Positions 31,855 through 41,194 of a DNA stretch of 64,000 bases are shown here, in pieces. Below the pieces are notes generated by a model. It did not search any database, was not told the DNA's origin, and worked only from the letters and a program-made list of their open reading frames with translations. The stretch spans positions 1 through 64,000 of the forward strand of contig JAJTFC010000002.1 in assembly GCA_021298315.1 (NCBI GenBank), in the 5' to 3' direction. A program made the position numbers and the translations under genes. This DNA comes from Planctomycetaceae bacterium (GTDB lineage Bacteria; Planctomycetota; Planctomycetia; Pirellulales; Pirellulaceae). Position 1 is the first letter of the stretch. Each line of letters opens with the position of its first letter.

Positions 31855-31874
31855 AGTTTTTGCTAGCAAAAACT
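31855..31874. repeat. 20-bp perfect palindrome
   Basis: AGTTTTTGCTAGCAAAAACT equals its own reverse complement. Confidence 0.85.
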
Positions 31875-32008
31875 AGATCAGCAAAAAATTGGAAAACTCT
31901 TTTCCAAATGCTTGGACCTCGACGCTCGCTTCGCTAAACTACCGACCGGGTTGGAGCCCAACACTGTCCCCCTGTTTCACTATCGCGTCTCTACACGGAG
32001 GTAATCCC

Positions 32009-32272
32009 ATGACCCGTATCCCTATTAGCCAAGCCGAAGAGAAAGCTCGACAACTGCAAGAGAACCTCGATCTAAGCACGGCCGAAATCGGCCTCCAAGT
32101 CCGTACGACCAACTGCTTGGAAGAAAAAGGTATCTTCACTGTCCGCCAATTGCTCCAAGCGAGCCCAGAAACCCTCCTGAGCATCGCAAATTTCGGCGAT
32201 AAAACCCTTGAAGAAGTTTACCTTGCCCTGGAAAAATACGGCTACTACCGACCTTGGCGCAAACCTCGCTAA
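32009..32272 (+). CDS. Free-standing RNA polymerase alpha-subunit C-terminal-domain-like protein
   Basis: ACGGAGGT RBS upstream of ATG 32009; 87 aa with LDLSTAEIGLQVRTTNCLEEKGIFTVRQLLQASPETLLSIANFGDKTLEEVYLALEKYG, an alpha-CTD HhH pattern; no alpha-NTD. Confidence 0.82.
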   Translation: MTRIPISQAEEKARQLQENLDLSTAEIGLQVRTTNCLEEKGIFTVRQLLQASPETLLSIANFGDKTLEEVYLALEKYGYYRPWRKPR

Positions 32273-32279
32273 TCCTACG

Positions 32280-34139
32280 GTGACCCCTAAGTCCTACGTA
32301 TGGCTCGCCAATCTCTGCTTGCTCGTGGCACTTGCCTGTAGTCTGACAACTTTGCAGTCTACAGTTCTCGGGCAAGCAGACGATCAACTAGTCCAAGCCT
32401 TGTTGTCGAAACTTCGCTCGATCGAAAAATTCGAATCGAGCACTACCGAGCCTAACAGACCTTCTCTGCAAGCTGATTCATCGCTGGCTGATCTCCCATC
32501 ACCCCAGCGCCTCGCGGAACTCCTGGAACTCGTTCTTCAGCCTACCCCCCCGACTTCAAATCGCTTCTTTATCGCGGACACTTCCTCTCGAAGCCAACTC
32601 AGACGCGAGCGACTTCGATCTGCCCTCCAGTCCGCAGGACTACTCGGCGATCTTGAGTCAATCATCGAAAGTCAAGCTTCTAGTCCATCAAGTATCGAGG
32701 CCACTCCCAACGCACAACTGCTTGATCGCAACCAGGCCCTGCTAACGATCCTCAATACCGATGAGAAGAACGTTCGCAATTCCAATCCAAACGCCGAAGA
32801 TACCATTGAAGTAAAACGTTCCGCAGCAAACTTTCCATTGCTAGGCTGGGGGCCCGGAACTTATCAATCCGCACGCAGTACCCATTTTGCGATCGCTTCA
32901 CAAGCAGGCGAAAAAGTAACCGCCGAAGTGGCTCAAGCATGCGAAGTGATTTTCAGCATCTGGCAGTCGCTTTTCGCGGAAAGATTTGCATTTCCCGCTC
33001 AGCAGACCCAAGCCTTCCGAGTGGTTCTGCTTCGCAACAAAGAGGCCTATGTGCGCGCCCTGAAAGCCATCGAACCTCGTATCTCGATTTCGACTGGCTA
33101 CTACAGCCCTGAACATCGGATGGCTTTCTTTTACTGGGATGGACCGAAATCCTTCCCGACCCTCGTTCACGAACTGACCCATCAATTTTTTGATGCAACA
33201 TCGACCGAAGACTCCCGATTCGACGCCGACTCCGACCCAGGAGCTTGGGCTCTCGAAGCCGTCGCGCTTTACATGGAGTCTTGGTCCGAGGAATACGTCG
33301 GAGGTCTTAGAGTCATCGAAATCGGCGGATGGGATGCGCCTCGAGTTCAAGCGGGACGATTTCGCCGCTTGCGAGATCAGTACTGGATCCCATGGGATGA
33401 ATTTTCAAAAGCCGATGGAAGGAAGCTCAGGGCCGACCCCGATGTTGCCGCTTGGTATTCCCAAGCTTGTGGTCTTGCCCACTTTTGGCTCGATTCGGAT
33501 TCTGCATCGCGAGAAAAGTTTTTGACCTATTTGCAGAGTGTCTACCGGGGTGATGGTACTAGTGCCGCAAATGCCCTTGCTGATGATGATACGCTGCGGA
33601 CCGCGTACGATCAGTACCTGCTTACTGGTAGCAACCCACCAATCGATCCGAACGAAAATTACAGAAAGCGGCCAGGTTTCTTGCGCCGTAATGAAATCGT
33701 ACTAACCCGTTCTGCGATCCAAAGCCGTGCTCTCCTGAGTTGGCCGCTAGGCCTAAGGAAACTTGCATGGCTCGATCTTGGATTCACCCAAGTCGACGAT
33801 TCACTCTTTACACAGGCCGGCGAGAATCCCTGGGAGATCCAACGATTGAATGTCGAGTCGACGAAAATCACCGATGCATCGATGCAGGCCATCGCCTCGA
33901 TGAAGAACCTTACCGAACTCGATTTGAGTGGCTGCAGAGTGACCGATGCAGGTCTTGAGGCATTGGCCAAGCATCCGAGTTTGAAGCAACTTTGGCTGAC
34001 CAACACCGACGTCACCGACCGTTCGGTAGAAGTCCTTGCATCGATCCCCAAGCTCGAACGAATCGAAGCCAGCGGATCGCTTTCGGTCGAGGGCTATCAG
34101 GATCTAGTCAAGAAAAAGCCTCGGCTGCGTAAGCCTTGA
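32280..34139 (+). CDS. Putative secreted gluzincin-like metallopeptidase with C-terminal leucine-rich repeats
   Basis: LVHELTHQFFDAT (HExxH) and C-terminal LRRs (MKNLTELDLSGCRVTDAGLEALAKHPSLKQLWLTNTDVTD). GTG at 32280 gives a signal-peptide-like N-terminus; ORF track start is 32208. Confidence 0.7.
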   Translation: MTPKSYVWLANLCLLVALACSLTTLQSTVLGQADDQLVQALLSKLRSIEKFESSTTEPNRPSLQADSSLADLPSPQRLAELLELVLQPTPPTSNRFFIADTSSRSQLRRERLRSALQSAGLLGDLESIIESQASSPSSIEATPNAQLLDRNQALLTILNTDEKNVRNSNPNAEDTIEVKRSAANFPLLGWGPGTYQSARSTHFAIASQAGEKVTAEVAQACEVIFSIWQSLFAERFAFPAQQTQAFRVVLLRNKEAYVRALKAIEPRISISTGYYSPEHRMAFFYWDGPKSFPTLVHELTHQFFDATSTEDSRFDADSDPGAWALEAVALYMESWSEEYVGGLRVIEIGGWDAPRVQAGRFRRLRDQYWIPWDEFSKADGRKLRADPDVAAWYSQACGLAHFWLDSDSASREKFLTYLQSVYRGDGTSAANALADDDTLRTAYDQYLLTGSNPPIDPNENYRKRPGFLRRNEIVLTRSAIQSRALLSWPLGLRKLAWLDLGFTQVDDSLFTQAGENPWEIQRLNVESTKITDASMQAIASMKNLTELDLSGCRVTDAGLEALAKHPSLKQLWLTNTDVTDRSVEVLASIPKLERIEASGSLSVEGYQDLVKKKPRLRKP

Positions 34140-34154
34140 TCCGATCGAGGAAGT

Positions 34155-35015
34155 CTATTTTTTGAGTTCCATGCACTCGGCGATCTCGATAGCAATCGCT
34201 TGAAGATTCTCGGGGTTCTTGGGCGCTGTCCCAAAGGCATGAGCATCGTAGGCTTCCTCGGCATTGCGAATCGGTGTGGAATTGACGGTCGACCAAGCCA
34301 TATCGTAGACCGAATAGGAGACAACGAGTCCCTTGGTCACCGCATTGACTTCACGCTGTAGATCGTACGCCGTAAAGGCGCTGTTGACGAAGCACGAAGC
34401 ATTGATCAGCCAGTCCTTGTACTGCTTGTTTTTCGCGATCTTCGGGCCATAAACCTTTTCGAGTGCCTCAGCCGCACTTCTGACAGAGACCATGATCCGA
34501 TCGATAATGGTTCGAACCGGATGGCTGAAGGCGACTTCGGCAAAGCTCGAAGGAGAAAGGTAGACGTTGACGGCTGCCCCAACGGCACCGCAGTTGGTAT
34601 GTCCAAGAACGATCACGCTCTGGAGCGACTCACGCAGGGCCGTTGCGGCATAGTCGATGCTCCCGATGCATTCGAGTCCGAGCACATTACCCGCGACGCG
34701 TACGACGAATAAATCATTCGATGAGCAGTCGAAGATATGCTCGATCGGGACGCGTGCATCGGCACATCCGAGCACTGCTGCATAAGGAGAGTGCATTTGA
34801 GCTAGCCCACCGACGACTGGTATTCCCAACTGCACTGGAGTGATCGGCATGATCATCGAATCGACCTTTTTGCCATCTTGGACTTCTTGAAGGTGATTGA
34901 CCATCGAGTAGAAACGGCAATTGCCTTGATGAAGTGTTTTCAAGGCCTCCTTGTTGCTCTTGGGTCGCTTGAGCTCTAGAGGTGCATACGGGTCAAAACG
35001 GTAGATGATATCCAT
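34155..35015 (-). CDS. Beta-class carbonic anhydrase family protein
   Basis: AVLGCADARVPIEHIFD, DLFVVRVAGNVL, SVIVLGHTNCGAVGAAV. Confidence 0.93.
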   Translation of the reverse strand: MDIIYRFDPYAPLELKRPKSNKEALKTLHQGNCRFYSMVNHLQEVQDGKKVDSMIMPITPVQLGIPVVGGLAQMHSPYAAVLGCADARVPIEHIFDCSSNDLFVVRVAGNVLGLECIGSIDYAATALRESLQSVIVLGHTNCGAVGAAVNVYLSPSSFAEVAFSHPVRTIIDRIMVSVRSAAEALEKVYGPKIAKNKQYKDWLINASCFVNSAFTAYDLQREVNAVTKGLVVSYSVYDMAWSTVNSTPIRNAEEAYDAHAFGTAPKNPENLQAIAIEIAECMELKK

Positions 35016-35020
35016 GTTGC

Positions 35021-35923
35021 TTATTCCTGGTTTTCTTGGGAGAGTTCGCCTAAGTCTCTTCGGCTATTATAAAAGATCTCTTCGACGGAGTTTGCGATGG
35101 TTGCGGACATGCCTTCGAGATCCAAGTCGTCTTCGTCAAATCCGAAAGGCTCGTCGACATGCTCGGCAACGACTTCCATCCCTACCATGAAGTAGGAGAT
35201 GACAATCGTCAATGGGAGCGTCCACCATTTGAAGTCTTGGACAAGCCCCCAGGGCAATGTGAAAAGGAAAAGGAAAATACATTGTCTGGCGAATATCCTG
35301 TATGAGCGAACCATCGGCGTTTTTGCGATTCGTTCGCAAGCTCCGCAGATATCCATCAGCTTGGAAGCTTCGCAATCGAAGACTCGCAAAAGCCCTCGAT
35401 CCATAGGTTTGTTAACCAGGCGATTATTGATCCAACGGTAGATGTCTTGGGAAATCGCTAGCGGCACATGCGTTGGGACTGCGCCTTGGAATGCAGGTCC
35501 TGAGTATTTCTGTTTGCGAAGATGGTCGGTCAGAGCCTTGGGGAACTCCGACAGATGCCTTGAAAGGAATCGACGTTCCTCTGGGCTCAAATCAGGGAAA
35601 AACTCCTGAATCTTGATCGCTAGGTTTCGCGAGCAATTGATCAAACTACCCCAGAGCGTACGGGCTTCCCACCAACGCGCGTAAGCCGCATTGGTTCGAA
35701 ACACCAACAGCCATCCGAGCACCAGGGACAGAGCAGCATGCAGATCCGACGGTGTGTCGCCAACATCGGCGTACGTGGTATACTCTTTGAGGATTGGGAA
35801 TAGCGAATAGAGCCCCATCGCAAGAGCGACCGAGCCGATCGTCATGAGTGTCCGTGACTTGAAAAGCGGGTAAAGCGTGTCCTGGATTGGCATATCTCGC
35901 AAAAGATACTTTAATAAGTCCAA
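35021..35923 (-). CDS. Bestrophin-like (UPF0187) membrane protein
   Basis: LVFRTNAAYARWWEARTLWGSLINCSRNLAIKI, MVGMEVVAEHVDEPFGFDEDDLDLE; bestrophin family signature. Confidence 0.92.
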   Translation of the reverse strand: MDLLKYLLRDMPIQDTLYPLFKSRTLMTIGSVALAMGLYSLFPILKEYTTYADVGDTPSDLHAALSLVLGWLLVFRTNAAYARWWEARTLWGSLINCSRNLAIKIQEFFPDLSPEERRFLSRHLSEFPKALTDHLRKQKYSGPAFQGAVPTHVPLAISQDIYRWINNRLVNKPMDRGLLRVFDCEASKLMDICGACERIAKTPMVRSYRIFARQCIFLFLFTLPWGLVQDFKWWTLPLTIVISYFMVGMEVVAEHVDEPFGFDEDDLDLEGMSATIANSVEEIFYNSRRDLGELSQENQE

Positions 35924-35959
35924 ATCTTCCAGGCCCCATTTTTATATCGAGTCCGTTCC

Positions 35960-36715
35960 ATGCGATTTTCGCAAAGAGTTGTCATTGTCACCGGTGGAGC
36001 CAAGGGTATCGGTGAAGGTTGTTCGAGGGTCTTTGCCCAAGAAGGGGGGCTCGTGGCGATCCTCGATCGGGACTTGGCCGCCGCAGAGCGAACCGCCGCA
36101 AGTCTTGGGGAAAACCACCTAGCGATCGCCTGCGATGTCTCGGACGAAAAGCAAATCGCTTCAAGCGTCGATGCTGTTGTCCAGCGGTACGGTCGAATCG
36201 ATTGCTTGATCAACAACGCCGGAATCCATCCGCCCGATACCCCGATCCATAAAATGACGCCCGAAGAGGCCTTAAGCGTCATCCGCGTCAATTTTTTAAG
36301 CACTTATTCGATGTGCTACTACGCACTGGAGCATTTGAAAAAAACCAAAGGGACAATCATCAATGTTAGCTCGATGACAGCCGCATTGGGGCAACGCAAC
36401 TCGACGGCTTATGCGGCCAGCAAAGGTGCTCAGCTATCCTTCACGAAGTCTTTAGCACTCGAGTGCGCCGATTATGGTGTTCGGGTCAATGCGATCCTTC
36501 CGAGCAACGTCGATACACCGCTGATGCGCCAGTGGGCATCAAGTTTATCGGATCCTGAAGCTGCCTTGCAACGCATCGCCGCTTTGCAACCCATCGGTCG
36601 TATGGCTGATGTCCAGGAGATGGGTCGCGTGTGCTTGTTCCTTGCCACCGAGGATAGCAGTTTCATCACCGGCCAAGGGCTCCATGTCGATGGTGGTGCT
36701 AGCCTCGACTACTAG
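35960..36715 (+). CDS. SDR family oxidoreductase
   Basis: VTGGAKGIGEG, NNAGIHPPD, YAASKGAQLSFTKSLALE. Confidence 0.94.
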   Translation: MRFSQRVVIVTGGAKGIGEGCSRVFAQEGGLVAILDRDLAAAERTAASLGENHLAIACDVSDEKQIASSVDAVVQRYGRIDCLINNAGIHPPDTPIHKMTPEEALSVIRVNFLSTYSMCYYALEHLKKTKGTIINVSSMTAALGQRNSTAYAASKGAQLSFTKSLALECADYGVRVNAILPSNVDTPLMRQWASSLSDPEAALQRIAALQPIGRMADVQEMGRVCLFLATEDSSFITGQGLHVDGGASLDY

Positions 36716-36747
36716 GCCTTGCATACTAGCCCTTGCAAATCGAATCC

Positions 36748-38292
36748 ATGCGCATTGTTACGCCCGGTTCCCTGAGCAACAACTACGATTATTTGATCGT
36801 CGGTTCTGGACCAGCCGGTTCGATGTTGGCAAGTCAACTGCAGCACGTCGGACGGGTGCTGGTTCTTGAAGCTGGATCGATTCATCAAGGCCGATTCTCG
36901 CATACGCCTGCTCTTTACCCGCGAAGTTTCGCAACACGGATCGACTGGAACTATCAGACAACGCCTCAACCCCATCTAGCTCATCGCAAATTCTCCTGGC
37001 CCTCGGGCAAAACCATCGGCGGGTCGTCTGCGATCAATGCGATGATTCGTATCGAACCGGCTCTGGCTTGCTTGAAGCAGTTGGAGCATCACTGCGGATC
37101 GGATTGGTCGATCGGTTCGATCCTCAAAACCTTTGATCGCTTACGGAGTCTCTGGCAGGGGACAACTCCAGAGCTCCATGCAAATACCTCGTCACTTCTA
37201 GCGCGAGCGATTGCTCAAGGCGTCGGCACCTCAGAGGGACTCGCAACACCAGGATGGAAGATCTCTCCCTATGTTCGTATGCAGTCAGGCGGCAAACGAC
37301 AAAGCATCCGACAGAGGCTTATTTGCGATGTGATGGCTGACGCGACTGTCTCCAAGCTTGTCATCGAGTCGGATCGGGTCACAGGTCTTTTAGTAGATGT
37401 CGAGGGTACGCAGATTGCACTTCGTGCTAATCAGCAAATCATCCTTTGTTGCGGTGCGATCCAAACGCCGAGGCTCCTTTTTCAAAGTGGCATTGGACCC
37501 AGCGATTCGCTCGGTGATGCGGGCTTGGTATGCACCCACCGAGTCGAACGCATCGGCGTAGGCTTGCAAGATCACTTGGTCTACCCATTGGTCTTTAGGC
37601 TTCGAAACGGACAAGCTTTTTCACTACCCTTTTCCCGAGACGATCGATTGCGGTACGTTCGAGAGGGCAAAGGCCCAATGTCCTCGAATCTAGCAGAGCT
37701 CGGAGCCTTCACCGTTCCAACGGATACGCTGCAGGAAACTTTTCAATGGCACATCACTCCAACGCACTACTTAGCCTATCCCAACATCCCAGTCCCCTAC
37801 CCTTGTGTCAGCATCGGAATCACTCAGTGCAAACCCACCAGTTCTGGAGCGATGATTCCCTTGCCCGCTACCGAAGGAGGCGAGTGCAACCTGCGTTCAA
37901 TCCCGTTGCGTATCGACCCGGGTTATCTGTCGGATAACAGGGACAAGCAGGCCTATTTCAAGGCGATTCAATTAACCCGTGAATTCTTCCATAGAGACAT
38001 TTGGAATGATCTTCTCGAAGAGGAAATCGCACCGGGCCCAAAACGAGTCACCTCGGAGTCGCTTGCGAGCCATTTTGAACGCTTTGCCACGACGCTTTAC
38101 CATTACAGTGGAACTTGCCAGATGGGAATCGATCCGAGGGCCCCGGTCGATCCGAGATTCAAGCTTCGGGGGATTGAAGGGTTGCGGATCTGTGACGCAT
38201 CGGTCTTTCCCGAAATCCTGGGTTGCAACCCTCAAACAACGATCATGATGCTGGCGATGCGACTTGGTGATTGGCTACTTGAAGACTCCTAG
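36748..38292 (+). CDS. GMC family oxidoreductase
   Basis: DYLIVGSGPAGSMLASQL FAD motif, WPSGKTIGGSSAINAMI, LRICDASVFPEILGCNPQTTIMMLAMRLGDWL. ORF track start 36733 is a TTG; ATG at 36748 used. Confidence 0.92.
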   Translation: MRIVTPGSLSNNYDYLIVGSGPAGSMLASQLQHVGRVLVLEAGSIHQGRFSHTPALYPRSFATRIDWNYQTTPQPHLAHRKFSWPSGKTIGGSSAINAMIRIEPALACLKQLEHHCGSDWSIGSILKTFDRLRSLWQGTTPELHANTSSLLARAIAQGVGTSEGLATPGWKISPYVRMQSGGKRQSIRQRLICDVMADATVSKLVIESDRVTGLLVDVEGTQIALRANQQIILCCGAIQTPRLLFQSGIGPSDSLGDAGLVCTHRVERIGVGLQDHLVYPLVFRLRNGQAFSLPFSRDDRLRYVREGKGPMSSNLAELGAFTVPTDTLQETFQWHITPTHYLAYPNIPVPYPCVSIGITQCKPTSSGAMIPLPATEGGECNLRSIPLRIDPGYLSDNRDKQAYFKAIQLTREFFHRDIWNDLLEEEIAPGPKRVTSESLASHFERFATTLYHYSGTCQMGIDPRAPVDPRFKLRGIEGLRICDASVFPEILGCNPQTTIMMLAMRLGDWLLEDS

Positions 38293-38301
38293 GTGCGTGG
38301 C

Positions 38302-40053
38302 CTAAGCTTCGGAGGAACCATGGGCTCGCGGATCGTGTGCCGCTTCGAGACGGTTGCTCTGCCGATGGATCGCTTGGCTGATGGCTAGAGCTCCCGAGGC
38401 TTTTAAAGGGTGTCCCAAAGCGGTGAGTCGATCGCGAATCGCAGGAGTGATTTCCCAAGGTGTGCCAACACCGATTTGGTCTTCGAAGAGCAATTGATCG
38501 GGGCGCCATTGATGGTGCACCCGAGGGGCCGCGACGGCTTCGGCGACGCTACAACCACCGTCGAGGACTCGCAGAAGAACCTGCAGGGTCGCATTGATGA
38601 TCCGGGGACCACCGGCTGCCCCGGCCGTAAGGATCGGTTGTCGGCTCTGATCCAAGACCATCGTCGGGCTCATGCTCGACAAAGGACGCTTTCCGGGCGC
38701 GACCGCGTTGGATTGCGAACCGATCAATCCGAATGCATTGGGAGTTCCCGGCGAGATACTGAAGTCATCCATTTGGTTGTTGAGCATCACGCCTGTGCCC
38801 GGCACGGTCACTTTCGAACCCCACGAGGTATTGACGGTGCAGGTCATGGCGACCCAGTTGCCTTCATCGTCAGCGGTGGTCAAATGCGTCGTATGTTTGC
38901 GATCTTCTCCAGGCGCAGGTTCGCTCGAATTTAATTCTCGCTCGGAACTACCGTTAGGCCAACCATGGTCGATGTTTGAAGAAGCTCTTGCGCTCGAAAA
39001 ATCGGCCATGCGGTCTTGGGCGTATTGCGGATCCAAGAGACCTGCGGGTACATCCACGAAATCGCTATCGCCGAGCCAGTGAGCACGGTCGGCAAAGGCT
39101 CGCTTCATGACTTCGCATAGCAGATGATAGTAAGCATCTTCGCGAGATCGCATCCAAACACCGATTGGATAGGGTTCGAGCATCATGAGCATCTGCGCGA
39201 TGTGAATGCCTCCGGAGCTTGGTGGCGGAAAACCGATCACTTCGTAACTTCGGTATTTTGTTCGTATCGGGGTGCGCAGCTTGGGCTGGTACAATCGGAA
39301 GTCCTCGGCAGTGAGGATACCTCCGATGGATTTGAGGTAATTCTCGCAGCTTTGGGCGAATGGCCCTTGATAAAACCAATCTGCTCCCTGCTCTGCGAGG
39401 TTGCCAAGGGTGCTTGCAAGATCCTTTTGAACCAGCAATTCTCCTTCGCGTATCGGAGATCCATCAGGATGGAAGTAGATCTCCTTGGATGCGGGGTATT
39501 TGCGAAGTTCGTCGGCTTCTGCTGCGATGGTTCTGCCAATCGACTTCGAGGCCAGCACTCCGTCAAAAGCAGCTTTCTTTGCATCGGCGAATAGGTCTTT
39601 CCATGGCAGTCGTCCGGCTGCGGTGTGCATCTGTTTCATGGCGGCGATTTGACTCGGGACGCCTGCAGCAAGCGGTCCGTTTTGGCTCAGTTTTGGATCG
39701 GCCTTGCCATCGCGAACGAACATTTGCTCGTGGGCGGATTGTCCAGCGGTTTCGCGTCCGTCGATCGCGAGGATTTGGTCCTTTGCGGTACGGATCAGGA
39801 CTAAGCAACCACCTCCGATACCCGAGTTGTGACCATCGACCACGCCAAGAACCAGGGCGGCGGAGATAGCCGCATCGATCGCGTTTCCACCGCTTTGCAG
39901 GATTCTCATAGCGCTGCGTGTGGCCAACGGGTGGACCGTCGCGGCACCATGGTTGATGGTCAACTTATCCCAGCCATGGGCAAACCTAGGAATTCCAGTG
40001 CTTAGAACCCCGCTGGCTGCGGCGGTTTGAAGAAATGCTCTGCGTGTGGTCAT
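38302..40053 (-). CDS. Gamma-glutamyltransferase family protein with TAT-type leader
   Basis: MTTRRAFLQTAAASGVLSTG leader; TTHLTTADDEGNWVAMTCTVNTSWGSKVTVPGTGVMLNNQMDDFS contains the autoprocessing Thr region. The ORF extension to 40155 reads through a microsatellite. Confidence 0.92.
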   Translation of the reverse strand: MTTRRAFLQTAAASGVLSTGIPRFAHGWDKLTINHGAATVHPLATRSAMRILQSGGNAIDAAISAALVLGVVDGHNSGIGGGCLVLIRTAKDQILAIDGRETAGQSAHEQMFVRDGKADPKLSQNGPLAAGVPSQIAAMKQMHTAAGRLPWKDLFADAKKAAFDGVLASKSIGRTIAAEADELRKYPASKEIYFHPDGSPIREGELLVQKDLASTLGNLAEQGADWFYQGPFAQSCENYLKSIGGILTAEDFRLYQPKLRTPIRTKYRSYEVIGFPPPSSGGIHIAQMLMMLEPYPIGVWMRSREDAYYHLLCEVMKRAFADRAHWLGDSDFVDVPAGLLDPQYAQDRMADFSSARASSNIDHGWPNGSSERELNSSEPAPGEDRKHTTHLTTADDEGNWVAMTCTVNTSWGSKVTVPGTGVMLNNQMDDFSISPGTPNAFGLIGSQSNAVAPGKRPLSSMSPTMVLDQSRQPILTAGAAGGPRIINATLQVLLRVLDGGCSVAEAVAAPRVHHQWRPDQLLFEDQIGVGTPWEITPAIRDRLTALGHPLKASGALAISQAIHRQSNRLEAAHDPRAHGSSEA

Positions 40054-40098
40054 CGCTTTTTTGGCCCGTAGATCGACGACATCCCAAGGATTACCTTC

Positions 40099-40143
40099 GA
40101 GTACGAGTACCATTCCATTGAGTACGAGTACGAGTACGAGTAG
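40099..40143. repeat. GAGTAC hexanucleotide microsatellite
   Basis: GAGTAC x2 (40099-40110), CATTCCATT-type spacer, then GAGTAC x3 plus GAGTAG (40120-40143). Confidence 0.85.
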
Positions 40144-40297
40144 GAATAGAACCAATCACAAAAATTCTAAGCCACAATAATTTCCGAGGAACCCTAAATT
40201 CAAAAACGAAAACTATAATCTCGCCAATGTTTGATGTTGCAGATTGTAATTCTAGTCCAAGTCCCCTCGGAACCCAACCAAGGCGAATCTTCTTAGC

Positions 40298-41194
40298 ATG
40301 GAAACCTTGACCGTAGGCCAACGTGTTTGCCGTGCGATCTTGGAAGAGGCTTCATCGATCAAAGCGGGAAATGTCCATCCGCAAGCATCCTTTTCCAATA
40401 TGACCTATCGGGACTTTCAAGTCGCATCCGAGGCGATCGGCCAAGCGATCGATGCATCGTGGCACACCCATAGCCTTGGGGAAATCATTTTTGCAAGTGT
40501 CCAAGCGATGGCTCAAGCCGTCTCGGTCAACACGAGTCTTGGCACGATTCTGCTAATGGTTCCCCTGACTCTGTGCTCCGAATCGAGCTTTCCTAGTTTT
40601 GCAAAGCAGCGAAACATTCAAGATTATGTTTGGAACCCGCAACGGTTCCAAAAGTGCATCTTGGGGGTTATCCATGAATCAACATATGAGGATAGCCAGA
40701 GGATTTACGAAGCGATCCGAATCGCAAACCCGGGAGGGTTAGGGAAAGTCGATTCCAGGGACATTTCACAAGCAGCCCCGGTATCGATCCTCCAAGCCAT
40801 GGAGCAAGCGTCAAGCTGGGACGATGTCGCTTTGCAATACGCCAATGGATACGAGCAAATCATCCAGTGGACGTCGCGTCTGATCGAGCTTGCAAGCCAA
40901 CATGCAAAACGAACCGATGCGATTCGCCAACTTCAAATCGAAATCCTTGCATCGCGGCCCGATAGTCTGATCGTCCGCAAGTCTGGTATCGACGTCGGAA
41001 AACAGGTGCAGTTTCGAGCCTATGAGGTTCTTCAAAGCGGTCGGTATGCAAGTCTAGCTTTTGAGAAGGCTTGGCGGCAGTTTGACGAGTATCTTCGCGA
41101 GGATGGACACCGCAAGAACCCAGGAACGGTTGCCGATCTGATTGCCGCGACGGTCTTCTTGGCAAGTTATGCTTGGGAACCTGTCGATGGATGA
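40298..41194 (+). CDS. CitG/MdcB-like triphosphoribosyl-dephospho-CoA synthase family protein
   Basis: ILEEASSIKAGNVHPQASFSNMTYRDFQVASEAIGQAID and NTSLGTILLMVPL match the CitG family pattern. Confidence 0.78.
   Translation: METLTVGQRVCRAILEEASSIKAGNVHPQASFSNMTYRDFQVASEAIGQAIDASWHTHSLGEIIFASVQAMAQAVSVNTSLGTILLMVPLTLCSESSFPSFAKQRNIQDYVWNPQRFQKCILGVIHESTYEDSQRIYEAIRIANPGGLGKVDSRDISQAAPVSILQAMEQASSWDDVALQYANGYEQIIQWTSRLIELASQHAKRTDAIRQLQIEILASRPDSLIVRKSGIDVGKQVQFRAYEVLQSGRYASLAFEKAWRQFDEYLREDGHRKNPGTVADLIAATVFLASYAWEPVDG

Noticed and set aside
40054-40155. N-terminal extension MVLFLLVLVLVLNGMVLVLEG of the gamma-glutamyltransferase ORF
   Set aside because: Produced by translating the GAGTAC microsatellite; the downstream MTTRRAFLQ start gives a normal TAT leader.
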